Of a stretch of DNA of 64,000 bases, positions 32,159 to 43,892 are shown piece by piece (position 1 is the first letter of the stretch; the number at the start of each line of letters is the position of its first letter). The stretch comes from Nemania diffusa (lineage: Eukaryota > Ascomycota > Sordariomycetes > Xylariales > Xylariaceae), in contig JBBPUQ010000003.1 of assembly GCA_038501195.1 (NCBI GenBank), positions 5,920,501 to 5,984,500 on the forward strand, given 5' to 3'. The position numbers were made by a program, and so were the translations under genes. Under the pieces are notes generated by a model. It was not told where the DNA came from and made no database searches. It saw nothing but the letters and a program-made list of their open reading frames with translations.

Positions 32159-35100
32159 AATTTATATTTAATTTAATTGTTTTTATTAGTTTTAATATAA
32201 TATATATAAAATTATTGCTATTTTATACTATTTATATTAGTTTTTATTATTTAATTAATATTATTTTTTATTATTTTTTAATAGTATAAATAAATTTTTT
32301 TTTTTTTTTTTTATTAGTTTTTTTTTTTTTTTTTTTTTTTTATTTTTATTAATTATTTTAATAAATAAAAAAACTAATTTTATAATATATTAATAATATA
32401 TTAACAAATAATAATTATATTTTTTTTTTATTTTTTGTTTATATTTATATTTATTTTATATTATTTTAATTTTAATTTATTAAATTAGTTTATTTTATTT
32501 TATTTATTTATTTAAACTATAAATATTATATATATAAAATAAAATTTAATATATTATTAATATTTTATAATTATTATAATAATATTTTATAAAAACTTTA
32601 TTAATATTATTATTATTATTACTATTATAATTACTGCTGTTTATAAAAAAATATTTAAATTATATAAAAAAGTAAATAAAAACAGTTTTTATATATTTTT
32701 TTTACTTTTGTTTTATTACTTTTATATACTAGTTTTAATTTGTTAAAACTATATAAATTAAAATTTTTTTAAATATAAAAAAGCTAAAATTTATTATAAT
32801 AATTGTTTTAATTAAATTATTTAAATAAATTTTATAAACTTTTTTTAACTTTTTTATAATATATTTATATTTTATTAATATTATATTAAAAGTTTAATAA
32901 TTACTATATTATAAATATTAATTTTAAATTTAAAAAGTATATATAATATATTATTTTTTATAAAAAAAAAAAAAAAAGTAGCTATATTACTATAAATAAA
33001 ATTAATATTTTATATATTATATATATTTTATTAATATGTTATTAATATTATAATAATTAAATATTAATAGTTTAAAAATTTATGTTTAATAAGTTGTTTT
33101 TATTAATATTTAATAAACTATTTAAATTAAATATATTTTTAAAAATATTTATAAGTTTTATAAAATTATAAATAAATTTTATATATTTTTTATATTTTTT
33201 TTATATTTTATAAATTTGTTATTAATAATTTATAAAATTTTAATAAAAATATTTTAATATGTTATATATATTATATATTTTAGTAGTTTTTTTAGTAATA
33301 TTGCTAAAAAAACTTTGTTTATTTTTAATAAAATTTAAATTTTATATAATATAAATATATTTGTTTTAGTTTATAAAATTAATATTTAAAAAAACTGCAA
33401 TATATATTTAAATTATTTTTAATTTATTAAATTATAATTTATAATTAAATTATTTAGTATAAATAAATAAATATTTTTTTAATTTTAAGTTAATTTTTTA
33501 TATTTAATATAAACTATTTTATAATTATAAAACTACTAAAAATAAAGTATTTTTAATTTGTTAAATTATAATTAATAAATTTAAGCTTTAATAAATTTAG
33601 TAATAATATTTTAATTTAATTTAAAAAGTTTGTTTTTTTAAGTTTATTTTTATATAAAAATAAATTATATAATAGCTATAAACAATTTAAATATATAGTT
33701 TAATTAATTTATTAAACTATATTTAACTTAATTATATTTTTATTAACTTAATAAAAATGTTTTATTAATTTAATAAGTTTTTTTTTAAATTAACTTTTTA
33801 TATATAATAAAAGTTTATATTATAGTTATAAATATATTAATTATATAACTTTTATAATTTATTAAATTGTTTTAATTAAATTAAACTTAATTAATTTAAA
33901 AAAAACGTTTTAATTAATTTAATTAATTATTATTTATATATTTAAATTAACTATTTATATTTAATATAAATTATTTTTATAGTTATAATAAGTTTAAAAA
34001 TAAAACTTTATAATATTATTAAACTATATTTAAAAACTAATGTTTTAAAAGTTTGATTTTTATTTTTAACATTTTTATATTATATATATATTATATAGCA
34101 TTTTTTTTAAAGCTATATTTTATATATATATTATAAAAAATTTTTAAATTTATAAGTTAATTTTATAATATAATTAATATTTTATATTTTAAAAAAATAT
34201 TTATATAAAATTAAAATAAAAATATATTATTTAATATATAGTTTAAATTATTATTTTAATTAAACAATTTATTTATATAATATATTAAATATATAAAACT
34301 TTTTGTTATTTTAATTATAATATTTATACTAGTTTGATTTTTATTTGTTTTATTAATACAAAAAAATAAACAAAAATAGTTTTTTAAAATTAAAAGTTAT
34401 ATATAATTTTTTATTAATTTAATAATTTTAAATTTATAACTATTAGTAGTTTTTTTATTTATATATGTTATTTTTTTAAAATATAAAAAGCTATATTATA
34501 TTAGTATAAATGTTATATTAATAATTTATATATTATATATGTTTTTTTTATATGTTGTTTTATTATTAATTAGTTGTTTTAGTAATTTTAATAAAATTAA
34601 TTATTTTTTAAAACTGTAGTTTAAATATAAAAATAAATAAATAATATTTTAAATTAACTATTAAATATAAAAACTTTTAAATATTATAGTATTAAAATAT
34701 AAATTTATATAAACTAATTAAAAAACTAAAAAATATAATATTAATATTAAATTTTAAAATTTATTTTATATATAGTTATATGTTTTATTAAATATATATT
34801 GAACTAAAACTTTTTTTTGTACTAGTTATAATATAACGTTTTGTTTTAAATACTAATTTTTGAAACATTTTATAGCTAATTTATATATTTAATAAGTCGA
34901 TTTTGCTATATTAGTTTATAATAATTATATATAGTTTTCGTTTTTAATAAAATAAATTATTTATATTTAAAAATATTTTATTAAATATTTTGTAAAAAGT
35001 TTTACTAGTTTAAATATATATTAACTATTGCTTTAATATTAAAATATAAAAAAATATTTACTAAGTTATTATTAGCAAAAATTATTTAGTAAATTTAAAA

Positions 35101-37916
35101 ATAAATATTTTAGCTAGTTATTACTATTAATATATTATATAATATTTATAGCAATAATAAATTATATATTAATATATTAATTAAATTAATTTTTATTATT
35201 ATATTATTAATATATATAATAACTATATTTAAAGCTTAATAGTTATATTAGCGCTAAAAAACTATTTTAATAGCTATAATTTTAACTATATTTATATATA
35301 ATAGCTTTTTTTTTATTGTTTAAAAATAGCTATAAGTTTATTTTTTTATAATAAAAAAACATAAATATTAATTTCTGTTTAATAAGCTTTTTTTATATTA
35401 AAAACTACTAATATTTATATTTAATATATTTATAAATAAATATATTAATAGTTTTTTAATATTAAAAAATAAATATATTTTGTTAAATTTACTAAATAAA
35501 TTGTATTATTAATTAAAATTAAGCATTATATTTATAAATAAAAAACAAAACAATATATAACTATATAATTTTAATATAATTTAAAAGTTTATTAAAAAAG
35601 TTTTATTAATTAAAACTATTATAAAATAAAAGTTTAAATATTTTATAATATATTTAATTTTATAATATAATACTATTTTTTTTTAAATTATTTTATTAAT
35701 TAACTAAAAAACTTTTACTATTTTTTGTTTAAAAAGCTAAACTTTTATTAATATTATATTAATTTTAATTTTTAAAAGTTTTAAATATATTTTTTTGTTG
35801 TTTTTTTTTTAGTTTTAAATCAAATTTAAAACATTTATTAATTAATTGTAAATTTAATATATTTTAAATGTTTTGTTTTATTTTGCTACTAAAAATATAA
35901 ATATAAAATTGTTTAAATAATATATAAAATGTTTTATATTTAATAATAATTTAAATATTTAATAAAAACTTTTTATAAATATATTAAATAAAAAAAAAGC
36001 TATATAAAAACTAAACAATAAACAATTTTTATAAAAATAGCAGTTTTTTTATAAAAAATTAAATAATTAATATTGCAATTTTACTACTAAAATAACTTAA
36101 AATATATTTTTTAAGTTTTTTTTAATTAAATATATATTTTAGTTTATTTTTTATATTAAATTAAATATATTTTATATTATAATATATTTAAATATATTAT
36201 ATTTAATTTAAATATAATTATTTATTAATTTATTATTAAAATAAAATAAATAGTATATTTTATATTAACTGTTATTTTTTTTAAATATTAAACTAAAAAA
36301 AAAGCTATATAATAATGTTTTTGCTTTTATTTCGAATATTTAATTTAAACATAAATTTTTAACTATTTATTTTAAAATAAACTAGTGATTTTTTTTTATT
36401 AATTTTAAATTTAAAAATACTACTAATATTAATAACAAATTATATTTTAATTATATGTTGTATTAAAAAATATCTGTTATTAATTTATTTAAAATATTTA
36501 AATAATATTTTAGTACTTTTTTTTAGTTTTTAATATATAAAAAAAACAATAATATTTTAAGTTTTAAGTTTTTTTTTAAAAATATTACAAAAGCTAAAAT
36601 TATATTTATTTTAAATTATATTATAAATAGCAAATAGTTTTAAAACGCTATAATAATTAATTAATTTTTGTTTTTATTAAAACTTAAAACTTAAATTGTT
36701 ATATTTAAATTGTTTTTTATATTTAAAACAGCTATTAAATTTTATGCTTTTTTTATATAAATTAGTAACTTATATATTTTTAAGCTATATTTGCTATATA
36801 TATATTTTTAAATATAATATATTAAATTAAAGTTTCAAAAATAAATCAAATTATTTTATTTAAAATAATATTTTTATTTTTTATAAGTTTTATTATAACT
36901 ATTAATAATTTATTTATTAAATAATTAGCTATATATAGTTTTATAAATTATTAATATTAAAAAAATAACTTTTTAGTTTAAAACTTATTTAGTTTAAAAA
37001 TTTATACTATAAAATATAATATTAAACATTTAAATTTAAGTTATTATAAAATCGATTATAAAATAAATTTTATATAAAATTACTAGTTTAAATATTTATT
37101 AAATAAACAAGTTTATTATTTATATTATATATAAATATTTTTTAAACAAATAATTATAAATTATTATATATATTATAAAACAATATATTTATAAACTAAT
37201 ATTAAAACTATATATTTTTAGTTTTATTATTAAAGCTATTATTATTATTTATTTAATTATATAACTAATATAAAACTAAAAAATTACTATTAATATATAT
37301 TTATTTGTTTAAAGTTTAATTAAATTTATTAAATATAATTTATTTTTATATATTGTTAATATATATTTTAAATTAATGCTAAAAAACTTTTTTGCTATTT
37401 TTGTAATAATAAAAAAATATTTATAAATTTTTTAAAACTTAAATATTATTTTTAAGCTATTAAACTGAATTAAATATAGTGTTTGTTTATATTTTTGTAT
37501 TATTAGTTGCTTTTTTTTTTTTTTTTTATATTTTAAATGCTTTAAATATAAAACAAGTTTGCAATATATAATTTTTTTTTTTATAAACAATAAAATATTT
37601 ATTATATCAATTTATATTTTTTTTTTAAATTAATAAAAAAACTTTTTTATATTATTAAGTTTTAATATATTTAAAATTGTTTCGTTTTTAGTTATTTTTG
37701 TTTTGTTTTAAAACTAAATTGTTAATTTAATATTTGGATTTTTTATATTTTAAATCGGTTTAAATAAATTAGCTAAAAAATTTTTTCTAAATGTTTTATA
37801 TTTTATAAAATATATAAAAGCTATTATAATTAAATAATCTATTAAAAAAAAAATTAATATTGTTTAATAATATAGCAATTTTAATTTAAGCAAATTGTTT
37901 AACTTTAATATATAAA

Positions 37917-38012
37917 AACAGTGTTGTAATCGCTGCGATTATGCCTCGAGAAGTGTACGTTATAGTGTAGAAGTTGTGTAGTAGGCCCAGTAGGCCTGTA
38001 GAACCACCTATT
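37917..38012. repeat. Segment E2, right terminus of copy 2
   Basis: A 96-bp G/C-retaining copy of E; composition switches sharply from A+T-only to mixed at about 37917. Host DNA resumes at 38013 with TTCAAAACC. No target-site duplication is evident. Confidence 0.8.
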
Positions 38013-39495
38013 TTCAAAACCTAGAGCTGTCACGCGATCATAGAGGAGGTCCAATGAAAGGAAAGAAATGTAGGAGCCAAGGATATTGCGATAAAAAAAA
38101 GCATAAATAAATCCGGCTCCGGTGTTATTCAAAATAAAAAGATAACACGCGGATAGTAAAACGGAGACCCGGCGACTATGAGTAGACTCTGCTCTGCTAA
38201 CTTAAATGAACTGAGCTGGCTCGAGTCCTCGCCGAGATTTTCTGTGGCAGCTTCGATTTACAACCCCTCTAGACATACTGTAGCTAGTATCTGTTATAGG
38301 TTTTACAATAAAGTGATGACCCGGGCGAGGGCTATTTAAGTAACTTCAATTCATTTGGTACGCAAGGGAGAAGAATACGTGTCACCCATCGGCCAATGAA
38401 GCATGTTGTTCCCTGAGCTCAAGACTTTCCAAAGGTGAGGGGTTCCCGCATCCGCCTTCTAAGTTATCTTGGGAGCAGCTGGCAAAGCCGCTCGATCATA
38501 ATATGGACTTATAAAGGCTATCTTAAAATGGTAACAGATAGCGATAAAACGTCCAAGACGTACGCCTACGAAAATTAAAGTTGCTGTCCGAACTCTCTAT
38601 TTGGAGTATAGTCAGTGAACTTAATCATGGTGTGCATTTAAAGCTACCGCCATTTTTCATTTGGCGAATTTCATTTCTTTCCTCCCTTCTTCTATAGATC
38701 GTTTCAGCTTTAGTAGTTGACTTCGGCTTGGGCTGTTTGGGCGGCAAACGTGGCTCGTGCACAAAGACCTCTAGGTGACCTCCTGCTCTTGTACTAGCAA
38801 TAATTCTAAAGGCAGCGAGGACGCTGTGATATCTATAGCCCTGATATATGAAATTTGGGAGCTGCAGCAGGCAGTGTTGTTGCGGGCCTCGGTTGTGCGC
38901 CTCTCTGTAACCTTCGTCCTCATCGAGGTTCCAGGTGGATGGTTCGGAGTAAGTCCGTCACCGGGGGGGTTTGGACTGAAGTGACACAAACAGACACTGA
39001 CCAAGCTGTTTCGAATAGCGCAGACTTAGGCCTATTGATCCAAGAATTGTTGCTCATTCGCTCTGGTTTTTGCAGGTGGTCGACCCGAGTCGACGCCATC
39101 AGCTACAGCGGGCGAGTACTGGACGATGCATTTCCCATCGACCTAGTCATCGGACAGATAGTTCTCAAAAGAACAAATCGATCCCTCTCCGTCGCCGACT
39201 GTCTCATCACCGCTTGCCCGTGTCTGGGAGGAAACCGGTGTCGCGGGGTTTCTTCGTTGGACCTATATAGGGGAGCCGACCCGCGACATTAAATCGCGCT
39301 GACCTGCTCAATTAGGAGTCATCGACATCTCCACTCGTTTCCTATTGACTCTGTTTTCTGAAGCATCGAATTGTAGACATTGGAAGGCCTCGCAGCCGCG
39401 TGGGGGAACACGGGTGGAAGCGTTGTTTACTTCTTGATCCCTCTTGCTTCGTTTGCAGCACCAAGGGATTACGACATCTTAAATCGAATTCGACA
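38013..39495. other. Gene-poor flank right of copy 2
   Basis: Normal composition, no convincing gene. An open frame at 38855-39292 has no start context, splice signals or recognisable motif and is left out. A pyrimidine-rich stretch at 38676-38697 could belong to a promoter. Confidence 0.45.
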
Positions 39496-40101
39496 ATGAC
39501 ACGCCACAAAGCTCCCACGCGCCAAGCCGCCGATCAAAGCTGCAGCCAGACTTGTCAAAATCAAGGTCAAGGTCTCGGGCTCGAAGACCCACGACACCCC
39601 CTCATGTCGCACGAGCCACAATGGGGACTTACGGCACAAGCAGCAGCCGTCGTACCATATCTACGGAGTGGTACACATGCAGAACTAGATGATCTCATCG
39701 CCGCGCTCGTTCGAATGGAAATGGGATACATAGAAGTGCTCGAATTCCTGGGCTTTACACGAGAGACGAGCAAGTCGATCCTACGTTACTGGGTCGTGCT
39801 CAAACTGGAGGCTCCGGCGGGTGGTCCGTACGGCCTCCTCGGCGTTGCGCTGGCCGCCATCGCCGATATGGGCGAGCCGGAGGTGCGGGCCTGTGAGGAC
39901 AGCGGCGTTGGAGGTGTTGGGAAGATGAATCAATCCCCGAAATCCGAGTGGCAACCCGCCTTCGCGCAGGTACTCAACAACGAGGCGCTCGCGGCGGTTG
40001 GCAGACTCGGTGCCTATTTGGCACCGGATTTCTCCAAGGCGAAGCAGCTTGTTTATCATATGATCATGAGACGATGGGAGAGACTTATGGGACATACCTA
40101 G
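39496..40101 (+). CDS. Hypothetical protein, 201 residues
   Basis: An open frame with normal-to-high G+C. An upstream in-frame ATG exists at 39400, but MTRHKAPTRQ at 39496 has the more typical basic start. The N-terminal 50 residues are polar and include two close Cys (CSQTCQNQG). The middle (YLRSGTHAELDDLIAALVRMEMGYIEVLEFLGFTRETS) is predicted helical, reminiscent of a small helical DNA-binding or adaptor fold, but I recognise no family. The end is basic and helical (KQLVYHMIMRRWERL). No intron is needed. It may be real but lineage-specific; the opposite strand also has an open frame over part of it. Confidence 0.45.
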   Translation: MTRHKAPTRQAADQSCSQTCQNQGQGLGLEDPRHPLMSHEPQWGLTAQAAAVVPYLRSGTHAELDDLIAALVRMEMGYIEVLEFLGFTRETSKSILRYWVVLKLEAPAGGPYGLLGVALAAIADMGEPEVRACEDSGVGGVGKMNQSPKSEWQPAFAQVLNNEALAAVGRLGAYLAPDFSKAKQLVYHMIMRRWERLMGHT

Positions 40102-40999
40102 AGAGGTAATTTGGCTCATATGAATATCACCAATCATCGAGATCAGGTGTTTCAAGCAGCATCGGACTGCAAAGCGTCTCTGTATAGGCAACGCAAAACC
40201 AGAGTCCTTCCTGGTATCAACAGCAACATATACGGTCAACTTGGAGCTATATGCTTAGATAGCTCCTATGAGAAAAGAATCCTTTATGGATGTTGCTGCC
40301 TACTGACTACCTAACCTACCCGGGTACCGACTAGATTGGTATAAAGTCCCTTGGGTAGGTAGGAGGTATGTAGGTAGTAAGTACTCAAGGCCTCTCTTTA
40401 TTGAGAGAGGCGTCATCTTGAGATGGGGATATTGAACCTACCTGGTATTTAGCACACATATACTCTTGACAGTGTCTTGAGACTCTGGTGAATTCTAAGC
40501 CCTGATATACGGCACGGCTTTCAGCGCTCTCGCCGTGTTTTACAGCTATGATTAATTTGATCAATTTTCTCTCGCGAGGCTGGATGGAGTAGGGATTATG
40601 CTAGACAAGGGTAACTTAAATATTCTCTATAAACGTCATGCCTTTCTGCCTAAGTTGGTGTCTACCTACCTAAATGATTAATCAACACAACTGTGACGGG
40701 TGTGATAGTATCGTTATAATAACTACATGGACGTAACAAATAATGTATCTAACCGAATATTTATCTATAAGCTCAGCCCTCCCTGGCGCGGTAGAATTCC
40801 GCTATGCGGGGCATCTAGCTTCACCGCCCGGCGCAAAAAATAATAATTTAGAGATCTCTATCTGGTCTATCTCTTATCTCAATTAAGGTGAAGAGCTACT
40901 GGCCGTAGCAGACTTGTATGCCAGGCCAACCCATACGACAATTGTCTTTCTACACATAACTAGGTACCTAGTTAGAACTTTCCTTCCCACACCGTCGTC
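40102..40999. other. Intergenic, upstream of DRS1
   Basis: Rich in copies of the dispersed motif (about 40312-40385, 40662-40675 and 40957-40974). A short inverted repeat around GGCCTCTCTTTATTGAGAGAGG lies near 40390. It contains the DRS1 promoter. Confidence 0.55.
40957..40974. promoter_or_regulatory. 18-bp perfect palindrome before DRS1
   Basis: TAACTAGGTACCTAGTTA is its own complement and ends 26 bp before the DRS1 ATG. Its core AGGTACCT is shared with other intergenic sites in the window. A regulatory role is inferred from position only. Confidence 0.45.
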
Positions 41000-43489
41000 A
41001 TGGTGTCAAAAAGGAAAGCCGACGACTTCATATATACATTGTCGGACAATGACGACATCCCCGACGAGGAAGTAATCGAGCCAAATCCCCCGAAGAAGAC
41101 TAAGAAGTCTAAGAAGGGCGCCCCGGTCGAAGATGACGCCGAAGAGCATGGCATATGGGGTAAGAAGGAGGAAGACGATGGGGCTATGGACTCCGACTTC
41201 GAGTTCGTCGAGGATAAGACCACAGACTTTAGGACCGAAGACTTCGAGGGCTGGGGCTTCGACAGCGCGCGCAAAGCCATGACCGGCGCTGCACAGAAGA
41301 AGGCGGTCGACGTTGACGAGATCGTTCGGAGACGGAGGGGAGATAAGGGCCAGGCCGCTGAACCCGAGCCCGAGCTAGTAGAGGAAGATAGCGATCTGGG
41401 AGAGGAAGAAGACGAAGACGAAGAGGAAGCCGAAGACATCGATCTTGACGACGAAGTGCTCGCCGAAGATGGTTTTGGTATGGGCGCAGCCTCAGACGAC
41501 GAATCAGGAGACGAAGCCGTTGGTGAAGACGGAGAAGAAGAAGAAGAAGATGGAGATGGAGATGCGGAGGAAGACGACGATGCCGCCTCCGACAATGACT
41601 CTGTTGCGACTCCTGTTGACCATCCCGAAGACATGGACCAGTCCGATGCCACAGACGCCGAGGAAGATCCCGAAGAGGCTGCGAAAAGAGAAGCTTTCTT
41701 TGCCCCTGAAGATAAAAAGACATCAGGAAAGCCGAATGGCAAATCATCCTTCCAAACCATGTCACTCTCGCGTCCTATACTTCGGGGCCTCAATGCCGTC
41801 GGCTTTAATACCCCTACCCCTATCCAAGCCAAGACGATACCGCTTGCATTAGAAGGTAGAGACTTGGTCGGTGGTGCTGTGACGGGTTCGGGAAAGACAG
41901 CCGCGTTCGTAGTACCCATACTCGAGCGGCTGCTTTACAGGCCGAACAAGATTCCTACTAGTCGAGTCGTCATCTTGGCGCCGACACGCGAGCTAGCAAT
42001 CCAGTGCCATTCTGTCGCTACTAAGCTAGCCAGCCACACAGATATCAAATTCTGTCTAGCAGTTGGCGGTCTGAGTCTGAAGGTGCAAGAAGCAGAACTG
42101 CGCTTAAGACCCGATGTCATCATCGCTACACCTGGGCGATTCATCGACCATATGCGCAACTCGCCTAGCTTTGCTACAGACACTATCGAAATTCTCGTTC
42201 TCGACGAAGCTGATCGTATGTTGGAAGACGGGTTTGCTGACGAACTGAATGAGATTTTAACTACACTGCCCAAGTCACGGCAGACCATGCTTTTCTCGGC
42301 TACGATGACGTCCACCGTCGACCGACTTATCCGTGCAGGGCTGAACAAGCCGGTGCGAGTAATGGTGGATTCGCAAAAGAAGACGGTTGATAAGCTCGAG
42401 CAGAAATTCGTCAGGTTACGGCCCGGGAGAGAAGAGAAGCGCATGGGCTACCTCATTCACATTTGCAAGACGATGCATACAGAGCGCGTTATCATTTTCT
42501 TCCGACAGAAGAAGGATGCACATAGGGCGCGGATTATCTTTGCACTGTTTAATCTGTCTTGTGCTGAGCTCCATGGGAGCATGAACCAGACCCAGGTATG
42601 TTAAATTCTCTGCACTAACCCGTTTATACAACTGGCTATACGTTTTATCTATTTATCTATCCGTCTAACATGTGCACAGCGTATCGAAAGCGTCGAAGCA
42701 TTCCGCGACGGCAAGGTCAACTTCCTCCTAGCAACTGATCTAGCCTCCCGTGGTCTTGACATCAAAGGCGTCGACACCGTCATCAACTTCGAGGGCCCTC
42801 AGACCCTCGAGATCTACGTGCACCGCGTCGGCCGTACAGCCCGAGCCGGCCGCTCCGGTGTCGCCGTAACACTAGCGGCCGAGCCGGACCGCAAGGTCGT
42901 CAAGGCCGTCGTCAAAGCCGGCAAGTCACAAGGCGCCAAGATCACCTCCCTCATCATCGAGCCCGCGGACGCCGACAGCTGGCACGACCGCATCGAGGCC
43001 CTCGCGGACGAGATCGCCGCCGTCGCGCAAGAGGAGAAAGAGGAGAAGCAGATCGCCATGGCGGAGATGCAGATCCGCAAGGGCGAGAACATGGTCCGCC
43101 ACGAGGACGAGATCAAGGCCCGCCCCAAGCGCACCTGGTTCGAGACCCAGGCCGACAAGAAGGCCGCCCGCGACGCCGGCTTCCACGAGCTCAACGGCCT
43201 CCGCGAGGCCCTCAAGAAAAAAGGCGGCGGCGTCCTCAGCGGCAAGGATAAGAAGAAGCTCGACGCGCGCGCCGCGAGGAAGGAGGATGCGCAGGGCAAG
43301 GGCGAGAGGGTTTGGAAGAAGGGCGCTGCTGAGCGCGCGGGGAAGGGCGCTGTGTTGAATTTTAAGAAGGATAGGGGTAGCGCGAAGGTGAAGGCCAAGG
43401 ATGGCGTGAAGAAGAATGTGGGTGCTGGCGCGAAGGCGAAGGGTCCTGCGCGGGGGAAGGGGGGGAGGAGTGGTGGGAAGAGGAGGTGA
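41000..43489 (+). CDS. DRS1: ATP-dependent RNA helicase DRS1 (DEAD-box)
   Basis: Two exons, 41000-42595 and 42680-43489, with an 84-nt intron (GTATGT...CTAAC...CACAG) give 801 residues. Drs1 acts in the nucleolus in 60S ribosomal subunit assembly. The N-terminal 240 residues are strongly acidic (runs of E/D), as in orthologues. The helicase core is complete: Q motif GFNTPTPIQ, Walker A TGSGKT at about 295-300, [16 protein letters not shown] at 402-405, SAT at 433-435 and [10 protein letters not shown] near 580. The C terminus is a long Lys/Ala/Arg-rich tail ([28 protein letters not shown]), suited to nucleolar retention. The intron splits MNQTQ from [11 protein letters not shown] within helicase domain 2. 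The identification is firm. Confidence 0.95.
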
Positions 43490-43892
43490 GATGGTTAGTT
43501 AGGGTCGTTTATTTACATTTACGCTTGCTCTTGCTGTGCGTAGATAGCGATCGCGAGTGACTGCGAGACCCAGATAGAACGAGAGTCAGGACGCGGATAT
43601 AATAATATCAAAGATCAGATCGTCAATGATGCCGTTGACGTCAAACAAAGAAGGCAGTTTGGCTTTAAGAAATAGGCTTGTGATGTATACGGTATTTATT
43701 GATTATATTCTATTTATCACATATGTATTGTATTGTATTGTACCAAGTAAGTAAGTAGAGTATGCCACGTAGCATTCGCCGAGGAAAGTTCCTCGCTGAA
43801 CAGAGCAGAGCAGGATCAAAACCCCCTTTACTTGTCCCATTTACCCCGTCTTTCGCCAGTCCTATTTTTACCTTCCCGCTCCCTGTTACCTC
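43490..43892. other. Convergent intergenic region DRS1 / APP1
   Basis: About 400 bp between two 3' ends, A+T-rich near 43680-43740 with a TATTGTATTG repeat; probably holds both polyadenylation regions. Confidence 0.5.

Larger units (their letters stand above)
31601..38012. mobile_element. RIP-saturated mobile element, copy 2 (split direct repeats)
   Basis: About 6.4 kb in the same orientation as copy 1 and more strongly mutated: long stretches contain only A and T. S1 is at 31601-31791, E1 at 31881-31976, S2 from 31977 to about 32158, and E2 at 37917-38012, so the order is the same as in copy 1 and E1 again abuts S2. The outer S1 and E2 keep G and C; the inner E1 and S2 are their C->T and G->A versions. 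Terminal sequences resemble copy 1: left TACAGCACACTCCAGGGCAC against TATAGTACATCACAGGGCAC, right GTAGAACCACCTATT against GTAGAACTACTTATT. Runs of T up to about 20 (32297-32340) occur. No coding frame survives. Confidence 0.8.

Noticed and set aside
38855..39292. 145-residue plus-strand frame
   Set aside because: No family resemblance and an alternative overlapping frame of similar size; codon use is not convincing.
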